Source of the DNA: Larimichthys crocea
Taxonomy: Eukaryota > Chordata > Actinopteri > Sciaenidae
Direction: 5' to 3'
DNA: 64,000 bases
Assembly (NCBI RefSeq): GCF_000972845.2
Contig: NC_040022.1
Coordinates: forward strand, 5,548,979-5,612,978
Positions within the stretch are counted from its first letter, which is position 1, and every line of letters starts with the position of its first letter. The position numbers were made by a program, and so were the translations under genes. Of the stretch, positions 53,105 through 64,000 are shown piece after piece. Below the pieces are notes generated by a model. It was given only the letters and a program-made list of their open reading frames with translations, was not told the DNA's origin and made no database searches.

Positions 53105-56052
53105 GCACCTGTCACGGGTAAGCACTGGAGAAGTCACACCTTTCTCTCGCTCGCTCTTCCCCCTGGTCTACTGAAGCTTCTTTCAGCGATGCCTCTCACC
53201 TCTCCTCACCTCTTCTTCTTGGCTCGCTTCCCACCCGTCTCACTCTCCTGCCAACCTCCCTCCTCACACCCAAGTTTAGCTTTAGATACTGCCACTGGGG
53301 AAGTCCTCACTCATCGCTGCTAGTCTTGTTTCATACCCGAATAACACAACTTCACAAGGAGATTCTGTGCCTTGGGACTTCATCTGGGTCTCTCATGCTT
53401 GGTCTTATCACACATGTTTAAAGGACATGAAAGAGTGGGTGAAAGTCAGCAAAGAAAGTATTTTTTCCAGACTCTTCTTCAGAGATAGGTACTAACTCTT
53501 TTGCTTTGTGTCTACAAAGCCACAAACCGTACAATACAGTGTGCTAAGGCCACAGACGTCTGACTCTTTTCAAACCTGCTAGGCTTTGGTTGACAAATCT
53601 CAGTGTCTTTTTTTTTGAAACACTGACACTGACTCTGTTACACACAGTGACAGAACAATGAATAAAGTAGAGTGCTGTGAAAAAAGCAGAATGCAGAGAT
53701 TTGTAATGTTTGTGCATTGGCTTCCATGCGTGCTCATGTGTGTGTGTGTGTGTGCTTGCATGGTGATTTATGTCAGCTTCTTTGCATACACAGTCTCCAG
53801 AGGCCAGGGGATTACTGTAAAGGACCCCCTGCATGAGCAGTGACGGGAATAACTGCATATGCACTGAACTCCTTCACCAGTCCCCTCTTTAGCTCTCTGC
53901 TCCGTCGGATCCAAACGGGGGATTTGACACAGGATCTTACACCAGCATTGACACTTCATCTTAGTGCTTCCCACTGTGATCTGTCGGCAGATCTCCTGTT
54001 GGGATCTCTGTGCAAGAGCAGCCTGAAGGGAAATCTGTTTGAACTGCCGAGGCTAAACATATGTAGTGTGCACATGCTGCAGATGTGTGATGTGTGAGAG
54101 GTGATGACCTCTTGGTATGTGTGATTGCACAACTTATAGTCTGTTTCAGTCTTTTACTACTTAATGGCCTTTAACCCGGATTTAAAGAACACTGTCATTT
54201 TTCATCATCTGACATTAACACATGAATAGAATCTAAACTGGAGATGGATGATGGAGATGTTTCCATGTTAAGCAGAAGTCTGAAATGTCATAAATGATAA
54301 ACTGGGGGTCTTAAAGGTACTGGATAAATCAGCTCAGCTGGGAATAAAACATTTTTTTCTCTGTCTTTTGGTGAGCTGCTCAAGCAGGCAGTTTTCATTT
54401 TGATGCCTTTTTTTTTTTTTTTGGTGCACATTGTTCTTATTTCCCTCTTCCATCCCAAGTCTCAAATAGTAATATTTTCACCTCCGTGGTATTTCATGCC
54501 TCTAGGGATATAATAACATTTACATTAAAATAATCCCTGTGCACGGTTTGAAATCTGATGTCTCCTGCAAATCACAGCCTACTCGCTCCTATCCTAATAC
54601 TTATGTCCCACTTTAGGAGCATGTATGCATTCTGATTTAAATCATGCACAAATGCACAATGCTCATTTACATATATGGTTATATTTGATATGCTGTAAGT
54701 AGAGTGGGGACACATCGCTTTTACAAATTTGAGTATGGCCAAATTGACACGTGACTGGAGTTTGTAGTGAATTTGCTCCTGGTGTTTCTGCTCTCTCTCT
54801 AAATCCAATTATTCTGTTGCATGTTAACATCATGTGTATGGGGAACCTTGATGATGACATCTGCCAAATAAATTCAAAGACCTGAATAATAAATTTGCTT
54901 TCTAGTTGTTCTTTTGTAGCTTAGGGCGCATGATCCTGCATTCTTTGATGTCATTTAACTCCTTACAGGTCAGAATATATAATAACAGACATGTCGAGAA
55001 AGGACTGGTGTGTAATTTAGTAGCATCTAGTGATGTAGTTTTGATTGCAACCCTATTGTGGCTGTAAAAGGTGAAAGACCCTATCTAGAGCCAGTGTTAA
55101 GTTGATGGTTCAACATGGTGGACTCTGAAGTAGACAGCCCGTGCCATCTGTAGATATAAGGGGCTCATTCTAAGGTAGCAAAAACATGATGATTTTTATT
55201 TTCAGGTGATTATACATAAATATTCTTCAAAAATCTGACATATTCTGTCAACAGAGCCCCCTAAATCTTATTACCTTCTAACAGCAGTGAGGCGTGTCTA
55301 CCCTGATGGGACTTGACGAAGATGTCTCCGTTAACAGAAAGGGTCTGTCACTGAAACTTGGCTTGGCTGAACACATTCAGAAATCCCCGAGCAGAGCCCA
55401 AGACACTCATTTTTTCTACTCATTAACAAAGTAGCGGATGATGTAATATCTCCAACGAATGGTGTTACATGCCTCCAACAGGGCTCCAGTTACATGCAGA
55501 ATTTATGTGTTAGTGCCCTGCTCTCTTTCTATTGGCAATTAGCTTTAATTTGCTGTGATCTCTGTAGCAGTCATGCTCCGTAGTCATTATCTTTTGACCT
55601 TGTATGTGTGCGTCTGTGACTGTTAGGTGACTGTAGATAGCTGTTACCGCCCCCACAGTGTGACTATTGTACACACAAGAACTCCAGCACCTTTCCTGTG
55701 TCTTTGTAGTGCAACTGACTGTTACAGAATCCTTCCTGCCACTGTCAGAGATAATTGGCACTCCATAAACACATGATAATTGGACTGCTTTGATCCCTGC
55801 AATTTCTCACTTCTTGGCCAAAGAGGCACAGCAGTTCTGTCTCATGTTTACCACTAGTCTTTATGTGGCAGCGAGAGGATACAGAGAGTGAAAGAGAGCG
55901 AGATTCTGTTTTCTTCTGAAGTGTTAAAAGCTCCCCGCAGGCAATACTTCCTGCACCGAGCCGCTTTCGCCATTGTTCCTCCGCCGCTTATGGCCGTGAC
56001 TCATAACAAACTTTCTCTTTCGCACACACACGGTCACACACGCAGAGCTTAA

Positions 56053-56424
<372 letters not shown>

Positions 56425-57174
56425 TAAAACCAAAATTGTGATGTTGGATTATACTGATGCTGAGTTGTGTGTACATTAGTAGAACTACTTGCTTACTTAC
56501 CCCAAAATTTATAATTTGAATATAATCTAAAAATAATGAACAGTGTTGAAATACATAAACGTATTGTTTGTATTGGTGGGTTTTGCCTTGGAGTGATCAC
56601 AACTGTAATTCTTGTCCCACTCATCTTTTTATTCAACACTACCGCTCATTGTATGTCCCTGTTAGTGAATAATGTATGTTTTTATTGGTACTACATAGCC
56701 TCTGGGTTTAGATCTCTCTCTCATCACTAGCACACAAGCTGATTGTCATTCAGCCGGCATGGTGGCTTGGCTCCGATTCCTCTGATCCGAAAGCTGGCTG
56801 CTGCTCCTCATTGAAAATTCCCTTGTTGTTTCTCAGCTGTAACACAGGGGGCAGCAGAGGTCAACTGTCCTCTCTCTCTCGTTCCCCTCTGCTCCTCGTA
56901 ATGCAGCCGGGGAGCAGAGAAGAGGTTAAACTTTCTGGATATGTTAATGCCTTAGTTGTAATGCATGCACCCATAAATGTTTAAAAAGCATGGCAGTGGC
57001 TGTTTAAAACAATTCTAATTAACCCTGCGGGTATGGAGGAGAGCGTGTCTTGAAGTTTTCCCTTTTTGTAGCGGAGCAATGTGCAAGTCTGTTTAAAGTG
57101 TTTCCAAACTGGGCTTATTGACAGAGGGGTAGGAGGGGCAGTGCTGCTTCTCCAGAGCCATGTGGGATGGGGTG

Positions 57175-57197
57175 CGTGTGTGTGTGTGTGTGTGTGT
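57175..57197. repeat. (GT)n microsatellite
   Basis: About eleven GT units followed by AGGAGTATC. Confidence 0.9.
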
Positions 57198-57460
57198 AGG
57201 AGTATCTTATGCATATATTGTGTGTTTTTGTGCAGGCGTGTCTCATTGGGACGTAATTTTGAGGATGAGCCTGTATGCTGGAGAGAATGAGCTCGAGGAG
57301 AGAGGGATTAGTTACCTCGAAGAGTCCTCTCTCACTGAATTCATCCACTCTCCTGAAGGAGGTGGAAGGCGGGGTTGCTGGTTCAAGTCCTCTGTGGCCA
57401 CTTCCTCCCCCTTAAATTTCTGTTGTGCTGTGGTAATTAGCCAGCGCTGCTGATGAACAA

Positions 57461-57600
57461 GCGAGGCAAGGCAAACCAGCTTTATATAGTATAGAACCTT
57501 TTTACACAAGGAGAAATCAATGCGCTTCATGTAAAAACTGTTTACAACAAAAAAAGATTCAATGAAAGCAGATAAATAAAAAAGGCAGAGCATTTTCCTG
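57461..57600 (+). repeat. Dispersed teleost repeat (GGCAAGGCA...CAGCTTTAT type)
   Basis: GCGAGGCAAGGCAAACCAGC is followed by TTTATATAGTATAGAACC, ACACAAGGAGAAATCAATGC and GCTTCATGTAAAAACTG. It resembles a common fish sequence, GGCAAGGCAGCTTTATTTGT, ATAGCACATTTCATACAC and AATTCAATGTGCTTTAC. The family is not named; the match is from memory. Confidence 0.55.
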
Positions 57601-57959
57601 TGTTTTTTAAGATTTAAGAGAAGATCTTTCCAGCTGTGATAGATTTACCTTTTTTTTTTAACCTTGGGAAGAAAAAAAGTCTGAAATACTTGATATATAG
57701 TAAGCAGCAGTTTTTAAAATCAATTCTAAAATGTGTGTTTTATAAAAAAAAAAAAACAGTCTGAAAGTAGTGCAGTAATGAGATCGCCATCAGTGAGGTC
57801 TGGTAGAGTTTTCCACCAACACGTGGGCAGGACGGTTGGCGGAGTCTAACTTTGGGTGGTTGGTGGTAAGAAAGTGCTGAACGGGTGTTTGAATCTCTTT
57901 TGCTGGTCTTTTTCCATGCGAAAGTGAAGCCCAGTGTTTACCGTCAGAGACCTGGCTCC

Positions 57960-58300
57960 GCTTTCGTCCAGATGGTCTCGTCCGGCATCTGAGAGATCCC
58001 CATCGCCCCAGAGCCCAGCTCTCTCCCTCTTCTCTCTTCTCTCTCATCCGCTACATTTCCTCTTTTTCCCCTCCATCTTATCTTTCATTCAAACCCAATC
58101 CACCCCTCCTCTCTCCCTTTCATCGTTTGCTGCCTCCCACTTCGGGCATCAGAGTTTCTTACTTTTTTCTCTCCCCCCCTCCACATTCTACCTTCACCTC
58201 TTTCCCCATGACTCTTGTCACCCCCCTGCTCAGGCCTACTTTTCCTTCCACCCCATTTGCCCTTGCCTGTCTCTCGTCTTTCTTCCTCTTTTATTCTGTA
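57960..58300 (+). repeat. Polypyrimidine-rich tract
   Basis: The + strand has a long run of C/T-rich sequence (CTCTCCCTCTTCTCTCTTCT, then CCTCTTTTTCCCCTCC and similar). It makes a 172-codon Ser/Leu/Phe/Pro-rich open frame (57934-58452) that I do not regard as a gene. Confidence 0.6.
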
Positions 58301-61300
58301 TAGTAGAGTGTCAAAGAGGCGAAAAGGCTATGAAGAGAAGCCAGATCACTGTGGGAAGGGGGTGGCGGGATACTGGCTCAACCTCTCTTCCTGACCCTTG
58401 GTCCCCGTGCTCAGTTCATTTGCCTCTGGAGACATTAGTAATTCAAATTTAGCAAAGGGAATCTGGCTATATGTCATGTTGGAGAGAGCCTGAACAACAC
58501 CAGCCGCTGCTCTCTCACTCTTTTCGTCTGTCTTTGTCTCCATCTCTCTTTCTCTCTCTCTTCATCCCTGCCAAAGCGCTGCAGACACCTGCAGGTATTT
58601 AATGAGGAGATAGCTCCCATTAAAGGCGCTGCGTTGGCTGTCAAAAGAGAGCACGAGAGGACAGAGGGAGACAAAGAAGGAGGGGAAGAAGGAACAGCGA
58701 TAGGAGATTGAAGGAAAGGCCTTCTTCCTCTAGAAAAGTGGGCACGCTGGGTGGCATCGAACCACAGGGGCGAAGAACAGACAGAGAAGGGAAAATAAAG
58801 ATCATACAGAATGTAAAACAAAAAGCCAAGATGATCTGGATTCAAGTTCTAGAGAGAATGTTTCATGAGGATGAGACATGTTTTTACCTTGTTTTTTCTC
58901 ATCCCTCCTCTAATGAGACGCAGAGGTAAAGGAGGTTAAATTCCTTCTCTCTTTTACCTCTCCTCCCTCTTTCCCTGTCAGCACCGCAGGCAACCTCTTG
59001 CTCTAAGGTCAGACCATTGCTATCTAGCTGTTCATGCTATAGATAATGCAGATGCCCTGAAAGTTTTGAGAGTAATACCAGACACACTCACGTGGGGTCC
59101 TGTGGCTGCAGGAAAAATCTCACCAACTTTGTGCTGTCGTGATTTGCCCGCAGGCAGAGTCATGTTGACTGACACTGTAGTGTTACTACTCTGGAAGTCT
59201 GTTTTGACTGACTAAAGGGAAAAGAAGGGGGTTGTTTTGGAAGGAAGAAGTTTATGGTGAAACATATCTGTCAGTCATGTTAAATTGGCTGCCGAAAAGT
59301 GAAGGAACACAGCGGTCCACCTTTAGTCAGCCAGAAGGAGAGTCAGAGAGCTAATGCTGCCGGACACATTTGGTTTGTTTCACAGAGGAGATTGTCTATT
59401 CCTCTGCAGACTGTCGTGGCTTCAGGAGCAACATGCAGGGTAAAGCCTGATTTTCTCTGTATCCACCATGCAGGCACAACACACTGCATCAATTGTTATA
59501 CTCTACTTAAGCCAATGATAGGCTACACTAAGACAACTGGAGACATACTGATGTACTGATGTCCATAGAAAAGGGGAGCAAATTTCTAAAAGCTTGATTG
59601 TTTGACCCAGATGGAGGCTGGGGTGTAGTTGATCCATGTTGGTTATGTTCTTTGCCATGTAGGCACTATAATAAATAAAAAGGCTTTTTGACTGAAGTAC
59701 CTTAATGAAGCGCTGACTGTTTTAGGACTTCATTTTTTTTTTTTGGAGACATTGATCGCCTGCCTGTGCATAAGAGGAACCTGTTTTGACTTGCATTGTT
59801 GTCAAAAACGTGCTTCCTCATTTGTTTTTCATACGGATATATTGTTTTGCCAATGTGGACTGATGTTGGCCTTTTTTTTAAAAGAAAAATACATTGATTT
59901 TATTGTCATTTCATTCAAGTTGCAAACACTTGTGAAATTGAGAGCTATTGCATATTTTGCTGCTGTCTTATTTACACATAAATTAAGTGCGAGGGGGGGG
60001 ATGAAGAGAGTTTTCACTTGATGTTTTTTCATGTTCAGTAGCAACGCTGTGAAGAAAGAACAGGGGGCCAGATACTGATTCAGATACTGTAGCTTTTGGG
60101 GGAGGTATGTCATAGTGTATTTATCAAGTCTGCAAAGGTGCGCACCTCTTCTCTTTACATGCATTTAAGTGGAGGACCGTGTAAATAACAGGAGGAGAAA
60201 TGTTAATAGAGGTTGATTATGTATTCTGCTGGATGTACTGAAGCTGCACTATTTGTTCTGCATTTCATTGTTTCCTTTCACGAGCTCAGGGACTAGAGAT
60301 GGAAGATGGAGATGGAAATAAGCTAGTAGCTAAATCTACTTTTCCTTATCTCGAGGTTAATTTGTTTTATACATTGTCCCCGATATAAATAAATTGAATA
60401 AACTAAACAAAAATAAATGTTTCAGTTTTGCAGAGAAATTTCTTCACCTCTGAAAAAAGGGCTTAAAAGCGGGATTACAAACACCACGAGGGAGATGATA
60501 GTAGGAAAGGAAATGTGTGTAAAATATAGGTTCATATATAACATAAAAAATGATTATTAGAAGCAAAAATGAAGCAATAAGGTTGTATATCTATATCTGA
60601 TTACTGTAACACAAAGCATTGTTGGACACATTCTGCGGTTTGTGTTGAACTGTGAAATCATTAGGCAGGGCTTTGTTTTGTTTTGTGAGCATTTAGTTGC
60701 ATTTATCCATGTCAGCACCATCCCCACCTCTTTATTCTGTGCTTTCCTTTGTCTTCTTCATGTTCATCTGCTTTTTGCTTACCATGCATGTGTTTATTGT
60801 CTCCTAATTTGTTAATAAGAAGATTATATGCTAAAGAGTCTAATATAATTTTGTAGATTAAAGAGTAATATTTTGCAGAATAGTAACAGGTTTTCTCAGG
60901 TGGTTGGCCAAAGTAAATATCATCTCATCCCACATCTGCCCTATACTTATGAGCTCTGCTTCACTGTAATGACATGTTCATCTGTGTTGTTTGATCTGGA
61001 GGAGAACAAGGAGAAATAGTAAAACACTCCACAAAAATAAGAGAAAAGATGGATTTTGATATGAACAATATAAAAATATAAGAATATACCAAGAGATAAC
61101 TAGCAGTTAACACAGGAACACAGGATCAGAGCTAAATTTTGTGTCTTTAAGACAAAATTACACCCAAGCTAGAAATATGTATTACTATTATTTAAATTTT
61201 AGAACTTAACTACTTTTTTGCAAAAGGGGAAGTACCTCCTAAATCACAGTGATAATATTTGAGGCAAAATAAGAAGCAAGCTGTGCTTTGCATATTTAGT

Positions 61301-61733
61301 TATTATTAATGTACTGTATACTAACCAGTCGTGCTGGTTTACTGAGTGCACAGCCGGGATTACACGGCAGCTTTCAAGGGAGTCCTGTTTGGATTTTATA
61401 TGACAATTCAATTGAATTGAATGCCAAACATGACACATGAACGTGCGTATATGCACATGCGCGCTTCTGAGACATGCGTCAGGTTTAGTGTTACAGAAAC
61501 AGAACAAATCAAAGTATATATTTATTAATCAGAGAAAAAAACAAATCACAAAATCAGCAGAGTGACACTGGCAACGTTTTGCGGCTTCTCATGCACATCC
61601 AAGAATCACCCTGTAAAACATTTTTAAACATTAACAACTTGTGTTTTTTTTGCCTACAGAGAAATAAAGAGACTTCTTGCACCATTCAGTGCTTTTAAAA
61701 GGCTTTTATGGATCATAGTATTGGGTATTTTCT

Positions 61734-61944
61734 TTTTCTTTTTTTTTTTAAGATTATTTTTTTTAGCCTTTTATGCCTTTAATGATAGGACAGCTGAAGA
61801 TAGACAGGAAGCAGGGGGCAGAGAGAGGGGGAGTGACACGCAGTAAATGGCCAATGCGGGATTCGAACCGGGGCCAGCTGCAGCGAGGACTATAGCCTCC
61901 ACACACGGGGCGGCCGCTTAACTGACTACGCTATCGACCGCCCT
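61734..61944 (-). mobile_element. tRNA-derived SINE with 16-bp target-site duplication
   Basis: The element reads on the minus strand. A tRNA-like head starts near 61944 with GGGCGGTCGATAGCGTAGTC and GTTAAGCGG (A-box-like TAGCGTAGTCAGTTAAG). A consensus B box GGTTCGAATCC lies at 61859-61869, then a CCCCCTCTCTCTGCCCCC block, CTGTCTATCTTCAGCTGTCC, and an A/T-rich 3' tail at the left edge. Identical 16-bp direct repeats GTATTGGGTATTTTCT flank it (61718-61733 and 61945-61960). This is the mark of target-primed reverse transcription by a LINE. The perfect TSD implies a recent insertion. The copy at 10921-11091 appears to be an older relative. Confidence 0.93.
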
Positions 61945-62066
61945 GTATTGGGTATTTTCTGTTCTAAACTAATGTGACAAGTTCTTGAATCAAAATTAAA
62001 TCAGATACTTTTGTTTTTACATCAAGTACCATGAGCACATAGAAACAGCTGTTTGTGCCTTGTGGG

Positions 62067-62089
62067 TCTCTCTCTCTCTCTCTCTCTCT
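62067..62089. repeat. (TC)n microsatellite
   Basis: About eleven TC units. Confidence 0.9.
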
Positions 62090-62286
62090 TTATTATTCAC
62101 TGTCCCTTCACTTTTGTTTCCCTTCTGTCTGATTGCTACAATGGGAGATAATGGAATTAAGTTCTATTTACAACCACACAACCAAGCAAGCAAGCTAAGA
62201 AACCAAACTAAGTGGTTCTTTTTGTTTGTCTGAGACTGTCTATTGATCTCTTTTCAGTACCATGGACAGGGCAGCTGCCTCAGCAA

Positions 62287-62289
<3 letters not shown>

Positions 62290-62348
<59 letters not shown>
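62290..62348. repeat. (CA)n microsatellite, about 59 bp
   Basis: The longest simple repeat in the window, an uninterrupted CA/AC run of about 29 units. It should be highly polymorphic. Confidence 0.97.
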
Positions 62349-62350
<2 letters not shown>

Positions 62351-62400
62351 GCTGTCCATGGTTCTGAAATTGAAATTTAATGAGCGATTAAACATTAATG

Positions 62401-62582
62401 TACATACATACATCATCTGTAACTGCTTATCCTCATGAAGATCACGACGGGGCTGGAGCCTATCCCAGCTAACTATGGGCAAGAGGTGGGGTACACCCTG
62501 GACAAGTTTCCAGTTCATCACAGGGCACAACAACAAACAACCATTCACACTCACATTCACACCTATGGGCAATTTAGAGGCA
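62401..62582 (+). repeat. Dispersed teleost repeat fragment
   Basis: CATCATCTGTAACTGCTTAT is followed by GGGGCTGGAGCCTATCCCAG, AGGTGGGGTACACCCTGGAC, CATTCACACTCACATTCACA and CCTATGGGCAATTTAGAG. These phrases occur together, as I recall, in one of the most frequent repeats of fish genomes (CTACCGCTTATCC, GCTGGAGCCTATCCCAGC, GGCGGGGTACACCCTGGAC, GGGCAATTTAGAG). I have seen it linked to non-LTR elements but do not assign a class. It starts next to a TACA repeat. Confidence 0.65.
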
Positions 62583-63139
62583 AAATTATATTAATATTTA
62601 TATATTATAATATTTTTACTATTATTATTTATTTATAGAACTTCAAACTGTGATGCAAAAATGGACGACGTTTTAGAGCTTTCCCAAGATGTTCCAAGCT
62701 AGGCTTTCTGGCCGTGCTCCCCTTAGCCCCCCATGTCATTTGAATCGGGTCAGCAGCTGTATGTGTAAACAGGAGGATGAGCCAGTGTCTTCATCTCAAT
62801 TGGTTTATCTTGTGCACATAGACGATCTTTGATTCGATTTACCGAAATGTATTTCAACCGGCGTCTTGGCCACCACTAGTTGGTCTGAGGTCTTTTCTTT
62901 AAGGCTCCTCCGCCGCGTCCCTCCTGGAGCGAGGTGGCGGTGGGAGAATAAATGAGCGTGGTGCTGATGTTCAGCTGTTTCCTCCTCTTCCTCATGGTGT
63001 TAGTGCGGCTCGCCTCTCTTGTCGGTGGGTAAGCACTTTGCCGGGTGACAGCACCCATCCTTCACAGGGCCCTGCCATATGCCGTGCTGCTGTCAGAGGA
63101 GACGACTGCAGATGCTCCAGCTGCTCCCTCTCTGCACAC

Positions 63140-63175
63140 TGAACAACACACACACGCACACACACACATGCACAC
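63140..63175. repeat. (CA)n-rich simple repeat
   Basis: CA units with single GC and TG interruptions (ACACACGCACACACACACAT). Confidence 0.85.
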
Positions 63176-63860
63176 AACCAGCTTTTGGAGCAGGATAAAG
63201 AGGCAGAGGTGGGAAGAGACAAGGGAGGAAAGGGGGTGAGGTGGATGCAAATGTAGGTTTGGGTTGTTGCGGACAAAAGGGAAAGACAAAAACAATCTTT
63301 CATTCCTGGGAAATTAGGTAAAATATATTTATATATTTTGCATTTTGCATTAAGAAGAACAGAGAGCAAACGTGAAAAAGGTATGATGATTTAGAAATGA
63401 CATTGCAGGTCTAATCAAAGAGGTGCAAATATAAATGCTGATTGGAGGCGAGACATAGGAGGAGAACGAGCAAACAGAGTGCAAGCCCGATCTTTCTCGA
63501 TGAAATTTTTGCTGTGAGCCATTTTTGAGCCACAACAGATCTTTAACTGTTACTGCCTTTGCAACACTCTAACACCAACACCACATCAACAGGTGCTTTT
63601 TTTTATCCCATCAAAAGCCCCCTTGCTTTTCACAGAGAGTAAAGAGAGCACAAAAACTGAACAAATTGAACTACTCATTTATTTATTATTTGTCTTTGTC
63701 CAAGCATTTCCTCCAAGCACTTTAGATCGAACCTTCTGAGTCTCAAAGCTATCACTTTAGGCTCTATGATCTTCCAGCAGAGAAAACAAAACCACATAAA
63801 AGGGACCCAAATGGTGCTCTCAGCCGGCATGCAGAAGCACACACTGCCGGTGGTGATGAT

Positions 63861-63861
<1 letters not shown>

Positions 63862-63898
<37 letters not shown>
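63862..63898. repeat. (GT)n microsatellite
   Basis: About eighteen GT units followed by GGAAATCC. Confidence 0.95.
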
Positions 63899-63899
<1 letters not shown>

Positions 63900-64000
63900 A
63901 AATCCTCTGTCTATGTGTGCATGTGTAGGAACAAGGTTAGCCAGGCACAACACACTTGGCTGTGAATCTGAGCGCAGGCCACACTGCTCGTTCAGCAGCG

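Noticed and set aside
52849..53323. Frames with His-Thr repeats, up to 134 codons
   Set aside because: They are translations of the CA minisatellite in different frames.
57370..57400. B-box-like GGTTCAAGTCC, possible tRNA gene or SINE
   Set aside because: No A box at the right distance and no cloverleaf stems could be formed around it.
57934..58452. 172-codon Ser/Pro/Leu/Phe-rich + strand frame
   Set aside because: It is a product of the polypyrimidine tract in intron 5.
61404..61419. 16-bp perfect palindrome CAATTCAATTGAATTG
   Set aside because: AT-rich palindromes of this size are expected by chance in such sequence, and no other feature is attached.

Overview
The window is vertebrate nuclear DNA, most likely from a teleost fish. 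The evidence is small coding exons with GT-AG introns, long AT-rich introns full of CA/TG microsatellites, and several repeat types I know from teleost genomes (hAT-type MITEs, tRNA-derived SINEs, a Tigger-like MITE). I see no bacterial features, no CRISPR array, no rRNA or free-standing tRNA gene, and no recognisable retrovirus. The species cannot be named from this window.

One protein-coding gene can be supported: spop (speckle-type POZ protein, the substrate adaptor of a CUL3 ubiquitin ligase) on the + strand. Four coding exons (45448-45525, 46445-46566, 48800-48951, 56114-56241) join in phase to give residues 1-160, which is the N-terminal tail plus nearly all of the MATH domain. The BTB and BACK exons lie beyond the right edge. 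The start exon has a 5'UTR part and a good acceptor at 45270. The most likely promoter is a CpG-containing block at about 4470-4560 with an inverted CCAAT box, a CRE-like site and an ETS site, followed by a short exon with a consensus donor at 4570. If that exon belongs to spop, intron 1 is about 40.7 kb. The link is inference.

Layout: 1-4.4 kb is upstream intergenic DNA with an old interspersed repeat split by a 450-bp hAT element that keeps the end of a transposase frame. 4.5 kb is the putative promoter and exon 1. 4.6-45.3 kb is intron 1, holding two more hAT elements with target-site duplications (14298-15418 with a nested Tigger-like MITE, and 37694-38141), two SINEs, four old copies of one hAT-type repeat family, microsatellites and pyrimidine-rich tracts. 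45.3-56.2 kb holds the coding exons. 56.2-64 kb is the start of intron 5, with a 16-bp-TSD SINE and a roughly 60-bp CA microsatellite.

I did not find a new biological system. The items most worth a second look are the distant promoter, the nested transposons, a frameshifted minus-strand coding remnant at 6.2-6.8 kb, a 21-bp direct repeat flanking the start exon, and an isolated CpG-rich patch in intron 1.
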